Positions 37,166 through 46,199 of a DNA stretch of 49,854 nt are shown piece by piece. The stretch is from Planctomycetaceae bacterium (GTDB lineage Bacteria > Planctomycetota > Planctomycetia > Planctomycetales > Planctomycetaceae). The position numbers were made by a program, and so were the translations under genes. Where the stretch lies: the NCBI GenBank assembly GCA_002724315.1, contig PBOJ01000116.1, positions 1 through 49,854 of the forward strand. The letters run 5' to 3'. Positions within the stretch are counted from its first letter, which is position 1, and every line of letters begins with the position of its first letter. Under the pieces are notes generated by a model. It did not search any database. It saw nothing but the letters and a program-made list of their open reading frames with translations, and had not been told where the DNA came from.

Positions 37166-38812
37166 ATGCACACACCACCCGAACTCTCCCGCCGCACGTT
37201 CCTGGCCACCACCGGCGCGGGACTGGTCGGTCCCTGCCTGGCCCGGGCCGACGAACCGCGTCCACATCCTGTGGCCCTCGGTCAAAAACACCACGAGGCA
37301 GTCAACCGAAAACGACGGATCGCCGTCCAGTACGACGCCTGGTCCCAGCTGGGACACGACTTCCAGGAATGGCTCGACTACCGGTTCGACTACATCGACG
37401 AACCCGGGACCCAGATCGACAGCATCTGGTGGGACATCACCGCGATGGGCAACGCGACCTACCCCAGCAAGATCCTCAAGCCGCTCCGCCAGGTCGGGCT
37501 GGACCGCTGGCGGAAGCAGGGCATCGACTGGGTCGGGCGACTGGTCGCCGAGACCCGCAAACGGAAACGGGAGGTCTTCTGGAGTCATCGGATCAGCGAG
37601 GTCGAACTCAACGACGACGGCACCGGGGCCGGCTGGAACGGAAAACCCCACCCGATCAAGCAAGCCCACCCCGACTGGGTCATCAAGACCTGGTGGAAAC
37701 AGGGCCTGTGGAACCTGGCGTCGGCCGGCGTTCGGGATTTCAAGGTCCGAGTGCTGCGAGAACTGGCCACCAACTACGACTTCGACGGATTCCAGATCGA
37801 TTTCGCGCGTCACATCCCCTGCCTGCCGCCGGGCCGCCAGTGGGAACTGCGTGCCCACGTCACGCGGTTCATGCGAGATGTGCGGTTGATGCTCAAACAG
37901 GTGGCGGAAAAGCGAAAGCGGCCCATCCTGCTGGCCGCCCGGATCCCCTGCGACCTGGCCGGCTGCCGACACGACGGGTTCGACATCGCCGAGTGGGCCC
38001 GCCAGAACCTGGTCGACATCCTGACCCTGGGCAGTCGCAGCATCGACTGCGACATCGAGGGATTCCGACGACTGACCCGGGGACGCAACATCAAGTTGCA
38101 ACCCTGCCTGGACGATCACCACGCCACCGACGCCTACCAGTATCCACCGATCGAGTACTTTCGCGGGGTGGCCGCCAACTGGTGGAGGCAGGGAGCCGAT
38201 AGCCTGCTGACATTCAACTGGTCCAATGCCGATCCCCAGTTTTGCCGCAAGATGGACAAGACCCCCGGACCGCTGTCACACCAGCAGGCCTATCACGAGA
38301 TCGGCTCGCCCGACTCGCTGAGAGACAGGGACAAGATCTTCGTGGTCCAGCGACGAGGCGGGTACCCGTGGGCCGAGGGGTCCTTCAATCGCAACGACCG
38401 GGCCGTCCTGCCGCTGCAGTTGTCCGAAGCAGGCTCAACGGCCACTGTCTCGCTTCGCGTGGGCGATCACCTGGCGACCTCGGCCGACCGGCTCGAACAG
38501 GTCCTGCTTCGCCTGATCGTCTTCGGCACCGTCGACAGGAAAACCCTCGAAGTGAAATTCAACGGCGTCCCCACACGCGCAGTCACTCACGACATCAGCT
38601 GGAAAGACCGCCAGATCTTCTCGCCCAGGCCACAACCTTCTTCGGGTGGGGCGGACGGATGGAAGATCGATCCGAACCAGAGGCTGACTCGGCTGGATTT
38701 CCGCATCCCGCCGCGACTGTGCAAGGCGGCCGGCAACCAGGTGTTTCTCCGGTCGTCCGGGAAGACGACGATCAAGCTCGAAAAGGTGGAGCTGCATGTC
38801 GACTACACCTGA
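37166..38812 (+). CDS. Tat-exported glycosidase-like TIM-barrel protein
   Basis: A 548-residue protein starting at ATG 37166. The leader LSRRTFLATTGAGLVGPCLA has a twin-arginine motif. The body (about 55-420) resembles glycoside hydrolase-like TIM barrels (GHL families): strands such as IDSIWWDITAM, REVFWSHRISEVE and FDGFQIDFARHIPC, with candidate acidic residues at the strand ends, then RPILLAARIPCDLAGC and VDILTLGSRSIDC. The C-terminal 120 residues or so look like a beta-sandwich (VSLRVGDHLATSADRLEQVLL). Carbohydrate cleavage is likely but not proven. It is divergent from the DUF1553 gene (98-base gap). Confidence 0.6.
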   Translation: MHTPPELSRRTFLATTGAGLVGPCLARADEPRPHPVALGQKHHEAVNRKRRIAVQYDAWSQLGHDFQEWLDYRFDYIDEPGTQIDSIWWDITAMGNATYPSKILKPLRQVGLDRWRKQGIDWVGRLVAETRKRKREVFWSHRISEVELNDDGTGAGWNGKPHPIKQAHPDWVIKTWWKQGLWNLASAGVRDFKVRVLRELATNYDFDGFQIDFARHIPCLPPGRQWELRAHVTRFMRDVRLMLKQVAEKRKRPILLAARIPCDLAGCRHDGFDIAEWARQNLVDILTLGSRSIDCDIEGFRRLTRGRNIKLQPCLDDHHATDAYQYPPIEYFRGVAANWWRQGADSLLTFNWSNADPQFCRKMDKTPGPLSHQQAYHEIGSPDSLRDRDKIFVVQRRGGYPWAEGSFNRNDRAVLPLQLSEAGSTATVSLRVGDHLATSADRLEQVLLRLIVFGTVDRKTLEVKFNGVPTRAVTHDISWKDRQIFSPRPQPSSGGADGWKIDPNQRLTRLDFRIPPRLCKAAGNQVFLRSSGKTTIKLEKVELHVDYT

Positions 38813-38911
38813 AACTGGTTGTGGTGAACCGATCATCTCTCACGGTAGACTCAAAGGACGCACCCGGGCGCGTTGCCCGGACCGGGCGGGGAACTTCACA
38901 GCGAGTCAACC

Positions 38912-41491
38912 ATGCGATTCCTTCTGCTGTCGGCCTGCGTGACGAGTGCGGTGATCGGAGTAGCCCGGGCCCTCCCTGCCGCCGACGACAAAGCCGAGAC
39001 TGCGAAACTGCCCGCCAGCTACGCGCAGGTCGTGCTGCGTGTCGAAGGCATGATCTGACGCGTCTCGTGACCGCTTGCGGTCAAAGAAGTCCAGTCTGGG
39101 CTTCCCGGAGTCCTGGATGTCGTGGTCCGCTACGACGAGAAGGATGCCACCGTCAGCTACCTGCCGGGCCAGGCCACACTGGCGAAGATCCTGGAACGGT
39201 ACAACGACACTCCCTTCACCGTAAGCCAGGCCGAACCGGTCGTCAGTATCACCCGGGCCGGGGAACTGACAGTCCGGGCATGGACCGAACGGCTGACGGA
39301 CGAAAAGGCCCCCGACCAGGCAAAGCCGGATGCCAAGACGGACACTGCGAAGACGTCACCACCCTCGATCCGCTTGGTCGTCGAGTTGACCGCCGAAAAC
39401 AACCGGCGGATCAAGACTCCCGGTCTCTCGCTGGCCGGTGCCGCGGGCCTGGGCCTCGAAGGAGACTTCGTCGATGTGGCGTCCGAGAAAAATGCCAAGT
39501 CCGGGACTCGGCGTCAGTCACTGCTGCTGCGGGAGTCGGTCAAGCGGCGACCGGGTGAAGCAACGGTGCCGGTGGCCTTCAAGAGCCAGACCGTCGATCG
39601 AAACAGCAAACAGGAACGGACGGTCGAGGGCACCTTCGACGTCGTGTTGCTGACTCCCGACGCGAAGCCCGCACGGCCCAGCCTGGCCACCGCCGGTGTC
39701 GCCCTGGTGGGCGGCACACTGGAACTGTCGCTGGGGCACCTGTGCGACCAGCGAGGTTGTGTCGGCCACCTGCACAACGCGCTGGGCCAGGTACCCGGAC
39801 TGGCCGGAGTCCGCCCTCACCCCGACCCGAAACGGCCCCGGGCGACCGTCTTTCTGCGAGCTGGCCAGCCAATCGACCTCTGGGGACTCCGCTCGAGACT
39901 GCGCGACCAGGGCGTCGAGGTCACCGGGATCCTCGCGGCCACCCGGACCGGTGATCGCCTGAGAGTCGAACTGCCCCGCTGGAAGACCGAGAAGGACTCC
40001 GACGATGCCCAGCAGTGCATGGACTGCCGTGACCGCACGGCCGCGTTGCTCGAAACGCTCAAATGGACCGGCTCGGTCAAGGTGGTCGGGGGCGGGATCG
40101 ACATCATTCCCAACGGCGAAAAGTCCGGCCCACTCAACCTGTCCGGGCTACTCGAGTTGCTCTCGCAAAGCGGCACGGCTCCACGCCACGCCTGGTGGCT
40201 GCCCACCGGAGTCAAGATGCCCAAGGCCGCGCCGGCCCGGGTCATTCGCCCACGAGCCGACCCGATCGTTGGCGGTTCTTCCAGTCACCCGCTGGTCGAG
40301 TTCGAGTTCGCCCACAACAGCGGCATCGGCACCGACGTGCAGACCCTGCTGAACGGTCACAAGTGGGCCAGTCGGACCAGTGTCGATTTCGACAAGACCA
40401 CCGTCGCCCGCCTGGGAATCGGCGACCGACGCTTCGCCAACATCAAGCCGTTACTCAACGAGTTCCGCAACTCCGGTCGCATCCCGCAGCAGGTCCGACT
40501 CCGCGAATTCGGGGACATCCGCATCCAGCTCGAGTTCGCTCACATCTGTGGTGATGTCGTCTACTCGAAGCCCCCCAAGAAGAAATCCAAGAAGAAGACG
40601 GGCAGCAAGAAGGCGTTCGAACCCAAGCCATTGCGGCCGGCCAAATCGAGCAACGGGCGGAAGGCGATCGAGGCGGCCGTGGCGAGGGTGTCCTGGATCA
40701 AGAACGGAAAATTCCACGAGTACCACACTCGGCCGACATTCAACGGGCCGAAAAAACTGTGGCTGGCCTTCGAGACGACCGGTGACGACGTGGTGCGACT
40801 CGACCAGCTGGTCGGCGAGCTCCGCCGATCCGGCTTCCCGCCCACCTCGGTGGTTGTCAGCCGCCGCTTCTCGGGACTCCCGTTCGGCAAGTCGATGCCG
40901 GGCAACCTGGTCCTGACCGATCCCGAGGGGAAGACGCGGAAACTCGCGTCACTCAGAAATCCCGGCCGTCCGCTGGCGATCGCTTTCGTCGCCCTGACGT
41001 CGGGTCGCAAGAAGGACTACAGGGCCAACCCCAAATACTTCGGCCAGTTGTCACGGACAATCCAGCAATACGGGGACCGGGTCGACTTCGTGGCGATCAG
41101 CGGGAACAAGCAGGACTCTTTCGACGACCTTGTCAGGTTCTGGAGCAAGACGGATGCCGGGGACGTGCCGTTGTTGGACGACGCCGACGGCCACCTGCGG
41201 GCGGCGTTGAACGTTCAGACCGCTCCTGCACCACACCTGTTCGTCTTCGATCGCGACGGCAGACTCCGTTACGCCGGCGACGCACACGACCAATGGAAGA
41301 AGAAGAAACCCAAGAACGACTACCTGGCCCAGGCGATTGAACTGGTGCTGGCAGGCAAGTACCTGGCCAACGGTGCTGTCTTCTACAACAAATCGCCATG
41401 CAACTGTTCGCACCCCAGGTGCAAGTGTCCCAAATGTGGCTGTGGATCCAGTTGCCGTTGCGCGGTGGGAAACTGTGGAGTGGGTTTCTAG
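38912..41491 (+). CDS. candidate selenoprotein: exported HMA-repeat/redoxin protein with two in-frame UGA codons
   Basis: An 859-residue protein if UGA at codons 49 and 53 is read as selenocysteine. Order: signal peptide (MRFLLLSACVTSAVIGVARA); HMA (MerP-like metal-binding) domain at about 38-103 reading VLRVEGMI-U-RVS-U-PLAVKEV, with both U at the metal-binding Cys sites; a beta-rich segment; HMA-like repeats at about 268-340 (Cys278/Cys283) and 347-430 (CMDC, 369-372) and two Cys-poor ones at about 459-650; a redoxin domain (about 660-815) with LTSG (696-698 TSG) where a Cys is expected; and a tail with nine Cys (830-855). HMA domains bind Cu, Hg or similar soft metals. A CCGGGC hairpin (38864-38880) precedes the ATG. 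A disrupted gene is the alternative, but there is no other lesion. The following propeller gene is 392 bases away. Confidence 0.75.
39056..39070 (+). other. two recoded UGA codons (candidate selenocysteine, UxxxU)
   Basis: UGA at 39056-39058 follows GGC ATG ATC, and a second UGA at 39068-39070 precedes CCG CTT GCG GTC. The frame is open on both sides without any indel. The usual HMA motif is GM-x-C-x-x-C with Pro or a small residue after it. Here the second U aligns with the Cys before Pro (compare MerP CPITVKKAL with U-PLAVKEV), and the first U follows GMI; spacing is one residue longer than usual. Confidence 0.75.
39068..39083 (+). promoter_or_regulatory. small perfect hairpin just after the first UGA, containing the second
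   Basis: TGACCG (39068-39073) pairs with CGGTCA (39078-39083) around a CTTG tetraloop, a stable loop type. It starts 9 bases after the first UGA and includes the second UGA in its 5' arm. It could serve the first UGA as a minimal SECIS, but the loop has no G in its first two positions. Confidence 0.35.
39091..39116 (+). promoter_or_regulatory. SECIS-like hairpin after the second UGA
   Basis: CCAG (39091-39094) pairs with CTGG (39113-39116). TCTGG (39095-39099) pairs with CCCGGA-side bases (39105-39109, one G-U pair), with a three-base bulge GTC at 39110-39112. The apical loop is GCTTC (or CTT if G-C closes). Bacterial SECIS elements usually have a G in the first two loop positions, 16-37 bases after the UGA; here the loop starts 29-30 bases after the second UGA. 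Hand-folded, not computed. Confidence 0.45.
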
Positions 41492-41883
41492 CGAGGTCTC
41501 ACGACTCGCTTTCCTGTCCGCCATTCTGCGGGAACAGCTCGTCGGTCACCGGACCGGACCGGTCAGAGCGGATCCGGAATTCTTGGCCGAGACGATGGAA
41601 ACCTGTCAGAAATTCGCTCCGTCATTCGTTGCTCCGTTGTGGTCTTTTCGTTTCCGGTTCTGGAATCTCCAACCTGGCACAACAGGGAGAAATGCGGGTA
41701 AGACACCGCCGATTTTTTCGGCGGTGCCCTCTGAAGCCCCCACTTCAGAGGGCCCGCTCCCCCTTGCCAAACTGTTTGATTACACTGCCGTCGGCGGGAG
41801 TTGGTCATCAAAAACCAAGAGGAACCGATTCACGTGAAGTGATTGTGTTTTCTCGTCGTCACACAGCGAAACCAGGTTCAGCA
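41492..41883. other. 392-base intergenic region with tandem hairpins
   Basis: No gene with family features is seen between the candidate selenoprotein and the propeller cytochrome; a frame open through it belongs to the downstream gene but lacks a plausible start before 41884. The notable content is the tandem hairpin pair at 41704-41752. The downstream part (about 41780-41883) is richer in A and T than its surroundings and may contain the promoter. Confidence 0.5.
41704..41752. other. two adjacent perfect hairpins (9 and 10 bp)
   Basis: Hairpin 1: CACCGCCGA (41704-41712) with TCGGCGGTG (41718-41726) around a TTTTT loop. Hairpin 2 begins at the next base: CCCTCTGAAG (41727-41736) with CTTCAGAGGG (41743-41752) around CCCCCA. 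No T run follows the second stem. Both are perfect, so they could end or attenuate the upstream transcript, or form a structured leader for the propeller gene. Confidence 0.6.
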
Positions 41884-44800
41884 ATGACGCGTACTGCACT
41901 TGCGTTGACTCTCGTGGCCGTCAGTTTCCTGAGTCTCTTCCGCACCCGGGATCGGGCGGAAGCGGAACCCACAACTCCCAGGCCCCCGGCAACCGAAACG
42001 GCCACGGCTGCCGGTCATTCCTCGTTCATGAGCCCGCACGCGTCGCCGATCGCCCTGGCCGGCGGCCTGGTCTTCGTGACGAACACGCCGGCCGACACCG
42101 TCGACGTCATCGACCCGACCACCCGCAAGGTCGTGTCCCGCGTCCCGGTGGGGGTCGACCCCGTGGGACTGGCGGTGCGACCCGACGGCAAGGAACTCTG
42201 GGTCGCCAATCACGTCTCGGATTCGGTCAGCGTAATCGACATCGACTTCGACAGCCCGACGTACCTGCGAGTCATCGCCACAGTTCAGGACTTCCATCCG
42301 ACCACCCGGGCGACGCGTTTCGACGAGCCCGTCGGTATCGCCTTCGCCGGAAACCGAAAGGCCTACGTGGCGCTGTCCTCGGAGAACACCATCGCGGTGG
42401 TCAACGTCCAGGACCGCCGCATCACCAAGCGACTGCCGATCAATGCCCAGGACCCCCGGGCCATCACCGTTCGAGACAACCGGCTGTATGTGATCCCGTT
42501 CGAATCCAACAACAAGACGCAGCTCTCCGGCGGCAGCAAACCACTCGACGGCAAGCTCAAGACTTTCGATGCCTGGGAGCACTCGATCCGACACAACAAC
42601 GTGTTGTCGCTGGGTCACGTCGTCGACATCATCAAGCACCCTCGTGTCCCGGATCGGGATCTTTACGTCTTCGACACCCGGACCGACCGGTTGATCAAGG
42701 TGGTCGACAGCCTTGGCACGCTGCTCTACGGGGTCACGGTCGATTCCACCGGGCGCGTCTTCATCGCCCAGGCCGATGCACGCAACGACGCCAACGGAAA
42801 ATCGGGCACAAAGAAGCACGGGCTGAAAGAACTCGAGAACCGTGCCTTCCTGAACCAGGTGACCAGCGTCGCCTTCCGGGATGGGGCACCGCCGAAGCCG
42901 AAGTTCATCGATCTCGAACCCCTGCCCCCCAAGCACCCCGAGTCGGGACAGGCCCTGGCCACGCCGTACGCGATCCAGGTCAGCGACGACGATTCCACCC
43001 TGTTCGTCTCTGCCGCCGGCTCGGACAAGCTCTTCACCGTCGATGCCCAATCGGGACAGGTGCTGGGGCGAGCTGATGTCGACGCGGTACCGCGGGGAAT
43101 CGCCCTCGAGTCGACCGACGACGGCAAGGCCACGACAGCGTGGGTGCTCAACGCCGTCGCCAACACCGTGTCCCTGGTCGACGTCTCCGACCCGACCTCG
43201 CTCGAAGTCACCGCGACGGTCCGGCTGGAAGATCCAACCGACCCGGACGTCAAGCGGGGACGGATCGCCTTCAACACAGCTTCTGCCTCCACAACCGGCA
43301 CGTATTCGTGTGCCAGTTGTCATCCGGACGGCCACACCGACCAGTTGCTCTGGGTTCTGAACACCCCGATCGTCACCGGCGGCAACCAGATCATGCCTCG
43401 CTCGACGATGCCGGTTCGTGGTCTGCGTGACACCGAACCGTATCACTGGGACGGCATTCCCGGTGATCCCTACGGCGGGAACAACAGCGCCAACATCCGC
43501 CGAAAGGTCAAACCCAACAGCCGCCTGGGAGATCCCGAGAGCGCCGCCCGGCACCTGATCGACGGGGGATTGGCCAACACCATGATGATGGTGGGCGACT
43601 CGACGCTGAACGACGAGGGCAAGGCGGGCGAGTTGTCGGCCAGCCAGCGGGACGCAATGGCCAAGTTCATTCTCAGCGTCACCTATCCTCCCGCACAAAG
43701 ACGCGCCTACACCAACGTGGTGTCGACCCGGGCCAGAAACGGATTCGAACTGTTTCACGTCAAGGGGGACAACGATCCCGGCAAGCGCAGGCCCAACATC
43801 TGCGGAAACTGCCACCGGATGCCGTTCCTGGTCAGCACCAACACGCCGGGAACCGGGATGGACGCCCCCACCTGGCGCGGGGCCTACGACCGCTGGCTGA
43901 TCCTGCCGCAGGGACGGCTGAACATCATCGGCTTCGATTTCTACCGGAGAATCGCCGAACAGGGTGCCCCCGAACGCCGTGTCTGGCGGATGTCGTGGGG
44001 CAGCCGGCGACGATTCGACCCGGTCTGGGACATGGTGCTGGAGAACAGCACCGGATTCTCCGGATCATTTGCCCGACAGGTCACTCTCAATCGCACCTCG
44101 GCCCAGGATGATCGGACCTCCGACCTGCTGGATGCCCTCGAACAATCCGCCGGTGAAGGTGCCGTCACGCTCCAGGGCAACGGCGCGTTCATCGATGACA
44201 CGAAAGCCACGCCGGTGACCCTGGAGTACGGACATCGGGACGGCAAAGCGGCCTACGTCGAGACCTCCGGAGACCGCCGGTCGTTCACTCGAGAAACTCT
44301 GGTGTCACTGGCATCGACCGGACGGCTGGTCGCCACCTTCACCGCCGGACTTGGCACCCGGGTGGATCTCAACCATCCTCAGCCGGCACTCTGGACACCG
44401 GGACCCATCCATCCGCAACGAGGACGCCAGAAGTTTCCCGTCCTCCGCAAGGGCACGCCCACGATGACCATCAGTGGACGGCACATCCGCAAGGGAGCCC
44501 AGGTGATCGTCGACGGGCGGCGAGTTCCCGGCTCGATCCAGGTCAAGCGGGACGTCGTGACCATCGCGCTGACAGAGCTGCCCACCGACGGCATGCATCT
44601 GCTGCAGGTCCAGAACCCCGGTGGGCTGTTCAGCAACGACTTCATCTTCTTCGTCGAAGCGGCCAAGACAGAGACCACGGCCGACCCGGTGGGAACGTGG
44701 CGACTGGCCGTGAAAAGCAAGAGCCGGCCGGACCGAGACCACATGTACTCGATCCGAATCTCCCGGGAAGGTGGCAAGCTGGTGGGTGTGCACACCCGTT

Positions 44801-45000
44801 CCAAATCCAGGACCGCCAAGGCCACCTCTGTCACGCTGTCGGGCTCGGAATTGTCCTTCACGGTCCCCAGGAACAGCAAAATGATCATGGCCTACAAGGG
44901 AACGATCGCCGGGGATTCGATCAGTGGTTCCATGGAGTACCGGCCAAAGGACGGCTCTCCCAGTCGCCGCAAGTTTTCCGGTACGCGGGAAAAGCGGTGA
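41884..45000 (+). CDS. exported YVTN-type beta-propeller cytochrome with two heme c motifs
   Basis: A 1038-residue exported protein starting at ATG 41884 with a signal peptide (MTRTALALTLVAVSFLSLF). Residues about 50-450 form a beta-propeller of YVTN-like blades (GGLVFVTNTPADTVDVIDP; GKELWVANHVSDSVSVIDI; RKAYVALSSENTIAVVNV). A cytochrome part follows with CASCH (476-480) and CGNCH (640-644). It resembles the MauG/di-heme peroxidase-like plan fused to propellers in environmental bacteria, although only two heme motifs are present and the exact fold is uncertain. Residues about 855-930 look like an IPT/TIG-type beta domain (TMTISGRHIRKGAQVIVDGR), and the C-terminus is another beta domain. It is probably a periplasmic redox or sensor protein. 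Confidence 0.75.
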   Translation: MTRTALALTLVAVSFLSLFRTRDRAEAEPTTPRPPATETATAAGHSSFMSPHASPIALAGGLVFVTNTPADTVDVIDPTTRKVVSRVPVGVDPVGLAVRPDGKELWVANHVSDSVSVIDIDFDSPTYLRVIATVQDFHPTTRATRFDEPVGIAFAGNRKAYVALSSENTIAVVNVQDRRITKRLPINAQDPRAITVRDNRLYVIPFESNNKTQLSGGSKPLDGKLKTFDAWEHSIRHNNVLSLGHVVDIIKHPRVPDRDLYVFDTRTDRLIKVVDSLGTLLYGVTVDSTGRVFIAQADARNDANGKSGTKKHGLKELENRAFLNQVTSVAFRDGAPPKPKFIDLEPLPPKHPESGQALATPYAIQVSDDDSTLFVSAAGSDKLFTVDAQSGQVLGRADVDAVPRGIALESTDDGKATTAWVLNAVANTVSLVDVSDPTSLEVTATVRLEDPTDPDVKRGRIAFNTASASTTGTYSCASCHPDGHTDQLLWVLNTPIVTGGNQIMPRSTMPVRGLRDTEPYHWDGIPGDPYGGNNSANIRRKVKPNSRLGDPESAARHLIDGGLANTMMMVGDSTLNDEGKAGELSASQRDAMAKFILSVTYPPAQRRAYTNVVSTRARNGFELFHVKGDNDPGKRRPNICGNCHRMPFLVSTNTPGTGMDAPTWRGAYDRWLILPQGRLNIIGFDFYRRIAEQGAPERRVWRMSWGSRRRFDPVWDMVLENSTGFSGSFARQVTLNRTSAQDDRTSDLLDALEQSAGEGAVTLQGNGAFIDDTKATPVTLEYGHRDGKAAYVETSGDRRSFTRETLVSLASTGRLVATFTAGLGTRVDLNHPQPALWTPGPIHPQRGRQKFPVLRKGTPTMTISGRHIRKGAQVIVDGRRVPGSIQVKRDVVTIALTELPTDGMHLLQVQNPGGLFSNDFIFFVEAAKTETTADPVGTWRLAVKSKSRPDRDHMYSIRISREGGKLVGVHTRSKSRTAKATSVTLSGSELSFTVPRNSKMIMAYKGTIAGDSISGSMEYRPKDGSPSRRKFSGTREKR

Positions 45001-45117
45001 GTCCCATCTGTCCAGAAGTTCTCGAGAAACCGTAACGGCTTTTCCAGCAAGGGATGGTTTCTCCCCGTACTCGGAAACCTGCAAACAACTCCTCCTTCAT
45101 TGATTGGGATCTCAAAA

Positions 45118-46158
45118 ATGTCCCGTTTGACTTTCGCGTTCATGCTGTCGGCCCTGGTCTGCTCGACAGGCTTCTCCCAGGATACTCGAACCGGGAAGAC
45201 AACCGAAAAACGCGGCGAGTCCCGCGTCCAAAAGAGGGGGGAGGAAGCGCGTGGCGGTGAGAATCCCCGCTCGAACCGGTCCGAATCCCGGCGGTCCGAC
45301 TCGGATCCGCGTGCGGCTTTCCGCAAGCGACTCGGAGAATTGATCGAGAAGGGCAAGCTGACCCGCCAAGAAGCCTCACAGCTTTACACCCTCGCCTTTC
45401 CCGAACGAAGTCGTGATCGAGGTGCTGGTCGCGGAACCGAAAAGCGATACCGCAACCGTCGCAAGGTGGAGGTCAAGGACCCCGCACAGTTCAAGACAGC
45501 AGAAGGCAAGACGCTGTTCTCGGGACCGCAGCCGGGAGAGAAGATCCCGCCCTTCCAGGTCACCGGTTTGGTCGGCGACTTCGACGGCAAAAAGATCGAT
45601 CCGGTCAGCCTGGCCGGTGGAAAACCACAGGTGTTGATCTTCATGGACGGGAACAGAGTGGGACTTCGCGGCCTGTTCGGCCTCGCACGGATGGTGTCTC
45701 AAATCAAAGAAAAGTCGGACAACGGACTCCATTTCTCGGCCACTCTGCTGGGTGACGATCCCGCCGAGTTGTCGCAGTTCGGCAAGCGATTCGGCAGCCG
45801 GCTTTCCGGTCTCGTGATGGCCGCCTCCCAGGATGGTCGCGACGGCCCCGGTGCACTGGGCCTGAATCGAACCATCTCGATGACCGTCGTGGTGGCCAAG
45901 GACGGAAAGGTCACGCACAACTTCGTGTTCCCACAGTCCATGCTCTACCCCGATCCCCACGTCCTGGGTGCCATTGCCGGTGCCATCGGGCAAAAACGGG
46001 AAACGGTCGCGAAATGGTTGAACGAAGAACCGGCCGTCGCCGCACCCGCACGACGGCCATCGCGGAAGGATCTCATCAAGCGGTTCGACAAAGACGGTGA
46101 TGGCAAGCTGAACGAGGAAGAGGGCCGAGCGGCCCGCAAGGCCCTGCAACGCAAGTAG
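45118..46158 (+). CDS. exported redoxin-fold protein with a C-terminal EF-hand, active cysteines missing
   Basis: A 346-residue protein. ATG 45118 follows GGGAT 8 bases upstream and opens a signal peptide (LTFAFMLSALVCSTGFS). An Arg/Glu-rich, probably disordered region (about 20-120) leads to a redoxin (AhpC/TlpA-like) domain at about 140-305: PGEKIPPFQVTGLVGDFDGK, QVLIFMDGNRVGLRG, then a late strand TVVVAKDGKVTHNFVF. The place for the peroxidatic or CxxC cysteines reads FMDGNRVGLRG, with none. One EF-hand loop (DKDGDGKLNEEE, about 324-335) ends the protein. It may be a structural or sensing relative. It lies 117 bases after the propeller gene. Confidence 0.7.
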   Translation: MSRLTFAFMLSALVCSTGFSQDTRTGKTTEKRGESRVQKRGEEARGGENPRSNRSESRRSDSDPRAAFRKRLGELIEKGKLTRQEASQLYTLAFPERSRDRGAGRGTEKRYRNRRKVEVKDPAQFKTAEGKTLFSGPQPGEKIPPFQVTGLVGDFDGKKIDPVSLAGGKPQVLIFMDGNRVGLRGLFGLARMVSQIKEKSDNGLHFSATLLGDDPAELSQFGKRFGSRLSGLVMAASQDGRDGPGALGLNRTISMTVVVAKDGKVTHNFVFPQSMLYPDPHVLGAIAGAIGQKRETVAKWLNEEPAVAAPARRPSRKDLIKRFDKDGDGKLNEEEGRAARKALQRK

Positions 46159-46199
46159 TCGTCTGCAAGTCGAACCGCTTTCCCGGTCCGAGAGAGCTG

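Noticed and set aside
39056..39070. UGA reassigned to Trp or Cys throughout the genome
   Set aside because: Several normal genes in the window (dapA, the MR/MLE enzyme, the protease, the methyltransferase, the propeller protein) end naturally at UGA.
38912..39121. Reading the candidate selenoprotein as a pseudogene or as two genes
   Set aside because: The only interruptions are two UGA codons at functionally meaningful positions. There is no frameshift, no other stop, and the HMA domain continues smoothly across them. A start at GTG 39122 would lie in the middle of the domain and lose the signal peptide.
41878..43815. A 645-codon minus-strand frame opposite the propeller cytochrome
   Set aside because: It is composition-driven, without family motifs, while the plus strand has propeller blades and heme motifs in frame.
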